DNA from: Flavobacterium lacustre | Lineage (GTDB): Bacteria; Bacteroidota; Bacteroidia; Flavobacteriales; Flavobacteriaceae | DNA: 64,000 bases | Assembly (NCBI RefSeq): GCF_027474525.2 | Contig: NZ_CP114882.2 | Span: 1,674,001-1,738,000, forward strand | Reading direction: 5' to 3' | Position numbers and translations under genes: made by a program | Shown here: positions 30,255-37,620 of the stretch, piece after piece | Numbering within the stretch: the first letter of the stretch is position 1 | Layout of the letters: each line of letters opens with the position of its first letter | Notes under the pieces: model-generated | Database searches by the model: none | What the model saw: only the letters and a program-made list of their open reading frames with translations | What the model was told of the DNA's origin: nothing

Positions 30255-30280
30255 TGCGGTTTATTTTTTTGTAAGCCGCA
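30255..30280 (+). terminator. Hairpin ahead of the UpxY-like gene
   Basis: TGCGGTTTA (30255-30263) pairs with TAAGCCGCA (30272-30280), with one T-G pair and a T-rich loop. No T run follows directly. It could be a weak ugd terminator or an attenuator before the antiterminator gene. Confidence 0.45.
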
Positions 30281-30335
30281 TTTGAATTGAATAATCGGCA
30301 AGTGAATATTATTTTTTTATTTTAATATAAAGTAC

Positions 30336-30803
30336 GTGAAACATTGGTATGTAGTTTATACAAAACCTAAATGGGAAAAGAAAGTTGCGGAACAATTGGA
30401 ACAATTGGGAATTACCTGTTTCTGCCCGTTGATTACTCAAGTACGTCAATGGTCAGATCGAAAAAAGAAAGTAGAAGTACCTCTTTTTAATTCGTATGTT
30501 TTTGTTCAGTTATTGTATTCCGAAAGAAATACTGTTTTTAATTCAGTTGGAGTTGTCCGGTATTTGTTTTGGTTGGGGAAACCCGCCATTGTTCGCGATG
30601 AAGAGATTTGTGTTATAAGGGATTGGATTAACGGCACGGATTCTTGTGAAGTGTCTGTTGTGCCTTTTCAGATTGGTGACAGCATACAATTAGAATCCGG
30701 ACCTTTTTCTTCTCAAAAAGCGATTGTGCAGGAAGTGACAAATACTCATTATGTATTGGTCTTGGAGTCGCTTGGCTGTGTGTTGAAGATGAAGTATAAT
30801 TAG
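30336..30803 (+). CDS. UpxY/RfaH-like NusG-family transcription antiterminator
   Basis: A 155-residue protein beginning at GTG (30336). The NGN domain is WYVVYTKPKWEKKVAEQLEQLGITCFCPL...VPLFNSYVFVQL. A C-terminal KOW-like part (FQIGDSIQLESGPFSSQKAIVQEV) follows. In Bacteroides, UpxY proteins let RNA polymerase read through long capsule operons, and RfaH does the same in enterobacteria. Here it precedes rfbB and the rest of the locus, so it most likely regulates transcription of the downstream polysaccharide genes. No UpxZ partner was seen next to it. Confidence 0.85.
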   Translation: MKHWYVVYTKPKWEKKVAEQLEQLGITCFCPLITQVRQWSDRKKKVEVPLFNSYVFVQLLYSERNTVFNSVGVVRYLFWLGKPAIVRDEEICVIRDWINGTDSCEVSVVPFQIGDSIQLESGPFSSQKAIVQEVTNTHYVLVLESLGCVLKMKYN

Positions 30804-30918
30804 GGGGTTGGGGTACTGGGTTTTTGGGTTTTTGGGTTTTGGGTGTTAGGTGTTAGGTTATGGGTGTTGGGTTTTAGGTCTTAGGTTTTGGGAGTTAGGT
30901 TTTGAGGTTGGTTTTGGA
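30804..30918. repeat. GGGTNTT heptamer array between upxY-like gene and rfbB
   Basis: About sixteen consecutive 7-mers (GGGTGTT, AGGTGTT, GGGTTTT, AGGTCTT) fill the gap. They start at the TAG stop of the antiterminator gene and end 15 bases before the rfbB ATG. G runs at 30803-30843 satisfy the G3-N1-7 quadruplex pattern. Confidence 0.85.
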
Positions 30919-30933
30919 AAAAAGATAAATGAA

Positions 30934-31983
30934 ATGAAAAAAATATTAATTACCGGAGGAGCCGGATTTATTGGGTCTCACGTTGTGCGTTTGTTTGTGA
31001 CTAAATATAGGGATTATCACATCTATAATTTGGATGCTTTAACGTATGCAGGTAATTTAGAGAATCTTACTGATATTGAAGCGGCGCCCAATTATACCTT
31101 TATTAAAGGCGATATCACCGATGCCGATTTTATTTCGGAATTGTTCGAACAACATGCCTTTGAAGGGGTGATTCATCTTGCGGCAGAGTCGCATGTGGAT
31201 CGTTCTATTGAAGACCCTTTGGCGTTTGTGAAGACTAATGTGTTTGGTACCGTGAATTTGTTGAATGCTGCAAAAAAGGAGTGGGAGAATGCGTTTGAGG
31301 GCAAACGGTTTTATCATATCAGTACCGATGAGGTATACGGCTCGTTAGGTGCCGAAGGATTGTTTACAGAGACTACCGCTTATGATCCTAATTCTCCTTA
31401 TTCGGCGTCCAAAGCCAGTTCCGACCATTTTGTCAGAGCTTATGGCGAGACTTACGGACTGCCTTATGTCCTTACCAATTGTTCCAATAATTATGGTCCG
31501 AATCATTTTCCGGAAAAATTGATTCCTCTGTTTATTCATAACATTATTGCCAATAAACCATTGCCTGTATATGGTGACGGGAATTATACACGCGATTGGC
31601 TGTTTGTTGAAGATCATGCCAGAGCTATCGATTTGGTTTTTCATCAAGGAGCTGCTCAAGAAACCTATAATATTGGTGGTTTTAATGAATGGAAAAATAT
31701 AGATTTAGTGCGATTGCTTTGCTCCATCATGGATGGTAAATTGGGAAGAAGACCCGGTAAATCGGCTGAATTAATCACTTATGTAAAAGACAGACCCGGT
31801 CATGATTTGCGTTATGCTATTGATGCCACTAAAATAAAAGAGCAATTAGGCTGGGAGCCTTCAGTTACCTTTGAGCAGGGCTTAGAAATTACCGTCAATT
31901 GGTATTTGAACCATCCGGAATGGTTGGATCATGTGACTTCTGGCGCTTATTTGAATTATTATGATGTGAAAAGTGAGGAGTGA
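30934..31983 (+). CDS. rfbB: dTDP-glucose 4,6-dehydratase
   Basis: A 349-residue extended SDR converting dTDP-glucose to the 4-keto-6-deoxy sugar. It shows GGAGFIGSHVVR, ISTDEVYGSLG (Thr-Asp-Glu catalytic triad), YSASKASSDH (Tyr-x3-Lys) and NCSNNYGPNHFPEKLIPL. The start is ATG at 30934; the ATG-like start at 30850 would translate the repeat array into a junk leader. Its last codons and the TGA stop lie inside the GTGANNN array that begins at 31965. rfbA, rfbC and rfbD are not in the window. Confidence 0.93.
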   Translation: MKKILITGGAGFIGSHVVRLFVTKYRDYHIYNLDALTYAGNLENLTDIEAAPNYTFIKGDITDADFISELFEQHAFEGVIHLAAESHVDRSIEDPLAFVKTNVFGTVNLLNAAKKEWENAFEGKRFYHISTDEVYGSLGAEGLFTETTAYDPNSPYSASKASSDHFVRAYGETYGLPYVLTNCSNNYGPNHFPEKLIPLFIHNIIANKPLPVYGDGNYTRDWLFVEDHARAIDLVFHQGAAQETYNIGGFNEWKNIDLVRLLCSIMDGKLGRRPGKSAELITYVKDRPGHDLRYAIDATKIKEQLGWEPSVTFEQGLEITVNWYLNHPEWLDHVTSGAYLNYYDVKSEE

Positions 31984-32085
31984 ATCGTGAGAAGTGAGTG
32001 GTGAGAAGTGAATAGTGAGAAGTGAAAGGTGAATCGTGATTAGTTTAGGTGTGAATGGTGAGAAGTGAGAAGTGAAAAGTGGGTA
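31965..32085. repeat. GTGANNN heptamer array overlapping the end of rfbB
   Basis: Consecutive units GTGAAAA GTGAGGA GTGAATC GTGAGAA GTGAGTG and so on run for about 120 bases with one interruption. The first units encode the last residues of rfbB (VKSEE) and its TGA. Confidence 0.85.
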
Positions 32086-32629
32086 AGTTAAAAAAATATA
32101 GGGGTTTGACTTTTTAATTAAAGTTGAACCCTTTTTTTAATAGGTTAAGATCTGGTTGAGCATTGATAACTAGTTGTTAGGTTTACTCTTCATTTAATAT
32201 TTGTTGCATTAAAAAAAGGGGGGTAAATAAAATTTTTTCTCTTTTTTATTTAAAAAAGACAAATTTATCTCTTCCTAAGAAGCGAATACGATTTCGTAAT
32301 TGTATGCTTATGGGCTTTTTTTTATCTAAATTAGTTCATAATTGGATTTTGAACAGGAAATTGGACTTTTTCATCTGTAATTACGTTTTAAAACATGAGT
32401 ATTTTATTTTAAAACATGAGTTGATTTATAGGTAGTTACTCATTTTTTAATTAAAAGTTACAATTTTTTAATCTTTGAAAGCGGTTGGAAATTGGTGATA
32501 TTCAGGTTTTGTAACTATATTTGTCCATGAAGGGTATGATTTTTTCCGCACCAATTTATGGGAGTGGGGAATGCGAAGCGGTAGGATTATGTTTGCTATA
32601 TTTGGCGAAAAAATAGTTTTTTTAAAGTT
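32086..32629. promoter_or_regulatory. Regulatory gap ahead of the UDP-HexNAc dehydrogenase
   Basis: An AT-rich gap of 544 bases without a gene. It holds two identical 15-mers TTTTAAAACATGAGT at 32386-32400 and 32407-32421, exactly 21 bases apart, and a degenerate inverted copy at 32438-32450. A promoter follows with TTG at 32492-32494 and TATATTTG at 32516-32523 (spacer 21). A second TATATTTG is at 32597-32604. The repeats could be an operator upstream of the promoter. Confidence 0.55.
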
Positions 32630-33913
32630 ATGGATTCAAACAGTAAAATAGCAGTTATAGGTTTAGGTTATGTTGGTTTACCATTGGCACGATTATTTGC
32701 AACGCAACATGCTGTGGTAGGATTTGATATTAATGCGGCAAGGGTTTCTGCTTTGCAATCCGGAACTGATACCACGCTTGAGGTCGATGATACCACCTTA
32801 CAAAAAGTGCTTGTTGACACGAATAGTGGTGCAATCGGATTGTATTGTACTACTGATTTAGCGGAAATTGCGGATTGTCACTATTATATCGTTACGGTTC
32901 CTACACCTGTAGATAAAAATAACCGTCCTGATTTAACTCCCTTGTATAAAGCCAGTGAAGCCGTTGGTAAAGTGTTGAAAAAGGGTGACATTGTCATCTA
33001 TGAATCGACCGTTTATCCGGGTGTTACTGAAGAGGAATGTGTTCCTGTATTGGAACGGATTTCAGGATTGCAGTTTAATGTTGATTTTTTTGCTGGATAT
33101 TCGCCAGAGCGCATCAATCCGGGCGATAAATTACATACTGTAGAAAAAATATTAAAAGTTACTTCCGGTTCTACTCCTGCCATAGGAGCCAAAGTAAACG
33201 CTTTGTACCAAACCGTAATTACTGCGGGAACGTATCTGGCTCCCTCTATAAAAGTAGCCGAAGCTGCCAAAGTGATTGAGAATTCCCAGCGGGATATTAA
33301 TATTGCTTTTGTAAACGAATTGGCCAAAATATTCCATTTAATGGATATTGATACGCATGAAGTATTAGCGGCAGCCGGAACCAAGTGGAATTTTTTACCC
33401 TTTAAACCCGGATTAGTCGGTGGGCATTGTATCGGTGTTGATCCTTATTATTTGGCACAACGTGCCCAAGAATTTGGATATCATCCTGAAATTATTTTAG
33501 CAGGGCGTCGTTTGAATGACAGTATGGGAGAATATGTAGCTTCGCAAATTGTTAAGTTGATGATTAAAAAAGGAATCTCTGTCCATGGCGCTACGCTGTT
33601 GATGTTGGGGATTACTTTCAAAGAAAATTGTCCAGATGTTCGCAATACTAAAATTGTAGATGTTATTTCTGCTCTTAAAGAGTACGGAATTGCAGTTACT
33701 ATTTATGATCCTTTAGTAGATCCTATAGCCGTACAACATGAATATGGCCTTGAAACTGTTGTTACCCCTCCGAATCAAAAATTTGATTCCGTTGTTTTAG
33801 CTGTAGCACACCACGAATTTTTAGCCCTTGATTTACGTCAGTTTCAGAAAGAGAACAGTTTACTGTATGATGTAAAAGGGGTATTGGGTGATGGAGTTGA
33901 TGGAAGGCTTTAG
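32630..33913 (+). CDS. UDP-N-acetylhexosamine 6-dehydrogenase (TviB/WbpO-like)
   Basis: A 427-residue nucleotide-sugar dehydrogenase. It has NAD-binding VIGLGYVGLPLA, TVPTPVDKNNRPDLTPL, YSPERINPGDKLHTVEKILKVTSG and catalytic Cys267 in GGHCIGVDPYYLA. The PERINPGD and GHCIGVDPYYL forms are characteristic of the TviB/WbpO group that makes UDP-GalNAc or UDP-GlcNAc uronic acid. It probably uses the product of the epimerase at 27764. It has its own promoter and is followed by a composite repeat. Confidence 0.88.
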   Translation: MDSNSKIAVIGLGYVGLPLARLFATQHAVVGFDINAARVSALQSGTDTTLEVDDTTLQKVLVDTNSGAIGLYCTTDLAEIADCHYYIVTVPTPVDKNNRPDLTPLYKASEAVGKVLKKGDIVIYESTVYPGVTEEECVPVLERISGLQFNVDFFAGYSPERINPGDKLHTVEKILKVTSGSTPAIGAKVNALYQTVITAGTYLAPSIKVAEAAKVIENSQRDINIAFVNELAKIFHLMDIDTHEVLAAAGTKWNFLPFKPGLVGGHCIGVDPYYLAQRAQEFGYHPEIILAGRRLNDSMGEYVASQIVKLMIKKGISVHGATLLMLGITFKENCPDVRNTKIVDVISALKEYGIAVTIYDPLVDPIAVQHEYGLETVVTPPNQKFDSVVLAVAHHEFLALDLRQFQKENSLLYDVKGVLGDGVDGRL

Positions 33914-33914
33914 T

Positions 33915-34055
33915 TGGGTGTTTGGTTCTGGGTATTGGGTTTTGGGTATTGGGTTTTGGGTTTTGGGTGAATGGTGAGAAGTGAGTGGTGAATGGTGAGA
34001 GGTGAATGATGAGTGGTGAATTGTGAATTGTGAGTGGTGAGAAGTTACAGATAGC
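33915..34055. repeat. Composite heptamer array: GGGT family then GTGA family then junction motif
   Basis: GGGTNTT units (33915-33967) pass without a break into GTGANNN units (33966-34045) and end in AAGTTACAGATAG. G runs at 33930-33967 give six GGG tracts with four-base loops. The array starts 2 bases after the dehydrogenase stop. The rest of the gap to 34239 is AT-rich, with no gene seen. Confidence 0.85.
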
Positions 34056-34239
34056 AAGTTTATTTTTTGGATTTTTCAAATCCTTTGTTTTATTCAATAC
34101 TGCATTTAGATACCTATATAAATTAATACGTTTCCTTTTACTATACTATTTAGATCGTTTTAGCGTTTTTTTTCGCTAAAAAATAATTGTTAGTTGGAAT
34201 GCCCCCCTTGTCGATAAACACTTAAAATAGTAAAAAAAT

Positions 34240-34665
34240 ATGAAAATAGGAATCACTTTTAGCGCATTCGATTTGTTGCATGCGGGACATATTACGATGT
34301 TAGAAGAAGCGAAACGTCAATGTGATTATTTGATTGCGGCTTTGCAAACGGATCCTACGATTGACCGTCCCGAAAAAAACAGGCCTACCCAATCTGTGGT
34401 AGAACGTTACATTCAGTTGAAAGGATGCAAATTTGTTGATGAAATTGTGCCTTATGCGACTGAACAGGATTTAGAAGATATTTTGCGCTCTTTCCGAATT
34501 GATGTGCGTATCATTGGAGATGAATACAAAGACAAAAATTTTACCGGCCGTACTTATTGTGAAGAAAAAGGGATTGACCTCTATTTTAATGTACGGGATC
34601 ATCGGTTTTCCAGCAGCAGTCTTCGTAAGGAAGTTGCTGAGAAGGAATTGCTGAAGGTGAAGTAG
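34240..34665 (+). CDS. Glycerol-3-phosphate cytidylyltransferase-like (TagD type)
   Basis: A 141-residue nucleotidyltransferase. The HxGH motif is at residues 14-17 (HAGH), preceded by FSAFDLL. The ATP/CTP-binding element RFSSSSLR replaces the usual R-T-x-G-I-S-T-T near the C-terminus. RIIGDEYKDKNFTGR is also family-typical. TagD makes CDP-glycerol from glycerol-3-phosphate, which would allow glycerol-phosphate decoration. A CDP-glycerol transferase was not seen in the window, so the true substrate may differ. Confidence 0.78.
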   Translation: MKIGITFSAFDLLHAGHITMLEEAKRQCDYLIAALQTDPTIDRPEKNRPTQSVVERYIQLKGCKFVDEIVPYATEQDLEDILRSFRIDVRIIGDEYKDKNFTGRTYCEEKGIDLYFNVRDHRFSSSSLRKEVAEKELLKVK

Positions 34666-34673
34666 GGCTTTTT

Positions 34674-34790
34674 GGGTTCTGGGTGTTGGGTTCTGGGTTT
34701 TAGGTGTTAGTGAAAGGTGAGTTGTGAGAAGTGAGTTGTGAATGGTGAGAAGTGAATGGTGGGAAGTGAAAAGTTGCAGCATTTAGGTTG
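34674..34790. repeat. Composite heptamer array: GGGT family, GTGA family, junction motif
   Basis: GGGTTCT GGGTGTT GGGTTCT GGGTTTT AGGTGTT leads into GTGANNN units and ends AAAGTTGCAGCATTTAGG. Same order as at 33915-34055. Four GGG tracts at 34674-34697. Confidence 0.83.
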
Positions 34791-34946
34791 TTTTTAAACC
34801 TTTACTAAAGAAACAAAAAAAAGAGGTGGGATTAATTTTATCCTGCTCCAAAAAAATATAATTTTAATTGCCCCAATAGGCTGTTTTGTAAATCCCAAAT
34901 TGATTTAACGAATCACTTAAAATTACTAATTACAGAAAAAAATAAT

Positions 34947-35954
34947 ATGGAAAAACTACATTCGATTACACATGTCATTCTTACGGGAGGTGTTGGGAGC
35001 CGTTTATGGCCGCTATCCAGAAAAAGCCAACCCAAACAATATTTAGATTTATTTGAAGGTAAATCTTTATTTGAAATGACTGTGGAACGTAATCGTACTT
35101 TGGTAGACCAGGTTATGGTTGTGGGAAATATTGACAATTGTCATTTGAGCCGACAGGTACTGGAGAAGTCTAATACTCCTTATATTGATATTATAGAATC
35201 TACTCCGAGAAATACTGCAGCGGCTATTGCTTTTGCTGCATTGGCTTCTGATCCGGAGGCTATTTTAATTGTAACACCATCCGATCATATTATAGATGAT
35301 ATGGAACAGTACAATCAGGCCATTCAGGAAGCGATTGAAAAAGCTTCCCAAGGTTTTATTGTCACTTTTGGTATCGTTCCGACCAAACCTGAAACGGGAT
35401 ATGGTTACATTGAAAGAAAAGGAGACAATGTCGTTTCTTTTCGGGAAAAGCCCAATAAAGTTACGGCAACTGATTTCATAGCCAAAGGCAATTTTCTTTG
35501 GAACAGCGGTATGTTTTGTTTTAAAGCAGGCGTTTTATTGGACGAATTAAAGGCTTTTCATCCTGAAGTATATGAAAAATCAAAAATAGCCTGGGAAGCT
35601 AATATTGCGGGAAATTTGGATTTAGCTTTATCCATGGATATTCCTTCTATCAGTATTGATTATGCTGTAATGGAGCGTAGTAAAAAGATAAAAGTAGTTC
35701 CTTCGACCTTTGTTTGGTCTGATTTGGGTTCCTTTGAATCGGTCTATGATTATTTGGTTTCTAAAGGACACCCTGTTGACAGTAATGGGAATATGGTTAT
35801 TGGAACGAACAATTACACCGCTTTTATAGGTGTTAAAAATACCATATTTGTTCATACCGAGACTGCTAATTTGATTTTGCAAAAAGAATCCTCTCAGGAT
35901 GTTAAAAATATTTACAGTGCTTTGGAAAAACAAAATTCTGATTTATTGAATTAA
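34947..35954 (+). CDS. manC: Mannose-1-phosphate guanylyltransferase
   Basis: A 335-residue enzyme making GDP-mannose from mannose-1-phosphate and GTP. The signature GGVGSRLWPLSRKSQPKQ is near the N-terminus. STPRNTAAAIAFAAL, VTPSDHII and FREKPNKVTA are also diagnostic. It is the short form without the C-terminal isomerase domain. It is 12 bases upstream of fcl and belongs to the GDP-fucose set manC, fcl, gmd. No phosphomannomutase is in the window. Confidence 0.92.
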   Translation: MEKLHSITHVILTGGVGSRLWPLSRKSQPKQYLDLFEGKSLFEMTVERNRTLVDQVMVVGNIDNCHLSRQVLEKSNTPYIDIIESTPRNTAAAIAFAALASDPEAILIVTPSDHIIDDMEQYNQAIQEAIEKASQGFIVTFGIVPTKPETGYGYIERKGDNVVSFREKPNKVTATDFIAKGNFLWNSGMFCFKAGVLLDELKAFHPEVYEKSKIAWEANIAGNLDLALSMDIPSISIDYAVMERSKKIKVVPSTFVWSDLGSFESVYDYLVSKGHPVDSNGNMVIGTNNYTAFIGVKNTIFVHTETANLILQKESSQDVKNIYSALEKQNSDLLN

Positions 35955-35966
35955 TAAAATCACACT

Positions 35967-36917
35967 ATGAATAACGATACTAAAATATATATTGCGGGTC
36001 ATAATGGTATGGTAGGGAGTGCTATTTGGCGTACCTTATCTGCTAAAGGATATACTAATTTATTAGGGGTTTCCAGCAACCAATTGGACTTGAGAAATCA
36101 ACAGGCGGTTCAAGACTTTATCCGTTTGGAACAGCCCGATGTTATTATTGACGCAGCGGCACGTGTTGGTGGGATTTTGGCCAATAATGATTATCCCTAT
36201 CCCTTTATTATGGAGAATATGCAAATCCAGAATAATCTAATCGATACCGCTTTGCAATCCGGTGTTGAAAAATTTATTTTTTTGGGCAGTTCTTGTATCT
36301 ATCCTAAATTAGCCCCTCAGCCTTTGAAAGAGGACTATTTACTTACTGGTGTTTTGGAACCTACGAATGAGTGGTATGCGATTGCTAAAATTACCGGCGT
36401 AAAAGCCTGTCAAGCAATTCGCAAACAATTTGGTAAAGATTATGTAAGCTTGATGCCTACTAATTTATACGGTACCCATGATAATTTTGATTTGAACACC
36501 TCACATGTTTTGCCTGCTATGATGCGAAAATTTCATGAGGCGAAATTAAATAATCATGCTCCGGTAACCCTTTGGGGCAGCGGAACTCCTATGCGGGAAT
36601 TTTTATTTGTGGATGACATGGCTGCAGCAGTAGTTTTTGCTTTAGAAAATAAACTGCCGGACTATTTATACAATATTGGAACAGGAGAAGATTTGACTAT
36701 CCAACAACTGGCCGAAACCATTCAAAAAATCACAGGACATCAGGGAGCCATCATTTGGGATAGCAGCAAACCGGACGGCACTCCACGGAAATTGATGGAT
36801 ATTTCCAAGATGCACGAATTAGGCTGGAAACATCAGGTGCAGTTGGAAGAAGGGATCCAATTGACTTACGATTGGTTTGTGGAGCATGCGGATGCGTTTA
36901 AGCAAGTGAAGATGTAG
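35967..36917 (+). CDS. fcl: GDP-L-fucose synthase
   Basis: A 316-residue SDR epimerase/reductase that converts GDP-4-keto-6-deoxymannose to GDP-L-fucose. Hallmarks are YIAGHNGMVGSAIWR, AARVGGI, SSCIYPKLAPQPLKEDYLLTG, the Tyr-x3-Lys in YAIAKITG and LMPTNLYGTHDNFD. Its usual partner gmd lies 703 bases downstream, separated by a repeat-embedded four-helix-bundle gene. Confidence 0.95.
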   Translation: MNNDTKIYIAGHNGMVGSAIWRTLSAKGYTNLLGVSSNQLDLRNQQAVQDFIRLEQPDVIIDAAARVGGILANNDYPYPFIMENMQIQNNLIDTALQSGVEKFIFLGSSCIYPKLAPQPLKEDYLLTGVLEPTNEWYAIAKITGVKACQAIRKQFGKDYVSLMPTNLYGTHDNFDLNTSHVLPAMMRKFHEAKLNNHAPVTLWGSGTPMREFLFVDDMAAAVVFALENKLPDYLYNIGTGEDLTIQQLAETIQKITGHQGAIIWDSSKPDGTPRKLMDISKMHELGWKHQVQLEEGIQLTYDWFVEHADAFKQVKM

Positions 36918-37196
36918 GGTTGTTTTTCGTTTACCGTATTTCGTTTTTCGTCCATCGTTTATGAAACAACAAATAACGGGCAACGGAAATTGGTTTTTTT
37001 TCGTCCATCGTCCATCGTATTTCGTCCATCGTTTATGAAACAGCGAATAACGAACAAGGGGCAACGAGCAAGGAATAACGAGCAACGGAAATCGGTTTTT
37101 TTTCGTCCATCGTCCATCGTTTTTCGTCCATCGTTGATGAAACAACAAATAACGAGCAACGAATAACGGGCAGCGAACAACGAAAATCGTTTACCG
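36918..37196. repeat. CGTNNNN heptamer array with mirrored arms, three tandem units
   Basis: Forward 7-mers (CGTCCAT CGTCCAT CGTATTT CGTCCAT) alternate with the same family in reverse (AACGAGC, AACGAAT). Two full units of about 101 bases (36985-37085 and 37086-37186, each opening GGAAAT-GG-T8) follow a shorter first unit. Each can form a hairpin. The array starts right after the fcl stop and ends 12 bases before the ATG at 37209. Confidence 0.85.
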
Positions 37197-37208
37197 CAAA
37201 TACATATT

Positions 37209-37556
37209 ATGGAGTCAAATTTAGAAGTTTGGAAATTAGCACATCAATTAACTATAGCTGTTTATAAAATTACTCAAACCTTCCCTAAATCAGAACAATT
37301 TGGTCTTGTTAGTCAAGTCAGAAGAAGTGTAAGCAGCGTTCCAACAAATATAATTGAAGGACAGGCCAGACAATATAAAAAAGAATTTATTCAGTTTTTA
37401 TATATAGCTAAAGGTTCATTAGAAGAAACCAATTATCATTTATATTTATCCAAAGATTTAGGATACATTAGTGAAATTGAATATCAATTTTTATTTGAAT
37501 TGTGTACCAGAATAAAAATGATGTTATATAAATTAATAAAGTCAATGCAACAGTAA
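37209..37556 (+). CDS. Four-helix-bundle protein, S23 / rRNA-intervening-sequence type (copy 1)
   Basis: A 115-residue all-helical protein with LEVWKLAHQLTIAVYKIT, FPKSEQFGLVSQVRRSV, SVPTNIIEGQAR and KKEFIQFLYIAKGSLEE. These are the landmarks of the 23S-rRNA-intervening-sequence (S23) family, which shares its fold with the Avd accessory protein of diversity-generating retroelements. The molecular function of free-standing members is not established. It sits alone between fcl and gmd with CGTNNNN arrays on both sides. The second copy at 62444 has the same length and motifs. No reverse transcriptase or rRNA gene was seen nearby. Confidence 0.85.
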   Translation: MESNLEVWKLAHQLTIAVYKITQTFPKSEQFGLVSQVRRSVSSVPTNIIEGQARQYKKEFIQFLYIAKGSLEETNYHLYLSKDLGYISEIEYQFLFELCTRIKMMLYKLIKSMQQ

Positions 37557-37615
37557 GCGTTTTTTCGTTTACCGTTTTTGGTTCATCGACCAACGAAAAT
37601 CGAACAACAAATAAT
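37557..37615. repeat. CGTNNNN array with mirrored arms between four-helix gene and gmd
   Basis: CGTTTTTT CGTTTAC CGTTTTT GGTTCATCG is followed by the reverse arm ACCAACGAAAATCGAAC. The centre TTGGT...ACCAA pairs around TCATCG. It fills the gap from the stop of the four-helix gene to just before the gmd ATG. Confidence 0.75.
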
Positions 37616-37620
37616 AAAAC

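Noticed and set aside
30850..30933. N-terminal extension of rfbB
   Set aside because: The added residues (LGYGCWVLGLRFWELG) are encoded by the GGGT array and the SDR fold begins at the ATG 30934.
33762..34097. Minus-strand frames rich in TIHNSPLT-like words
   Set aside because: Array-derived reading frames, partly inside the dehydrogenase gene.
36819..37180. Two overlapping minus-strand frames with repeated RWTK and DGR words
   Set aside because: They arise from the CGTCCAT repeats read backwards and run into fcl on the opposite strand.
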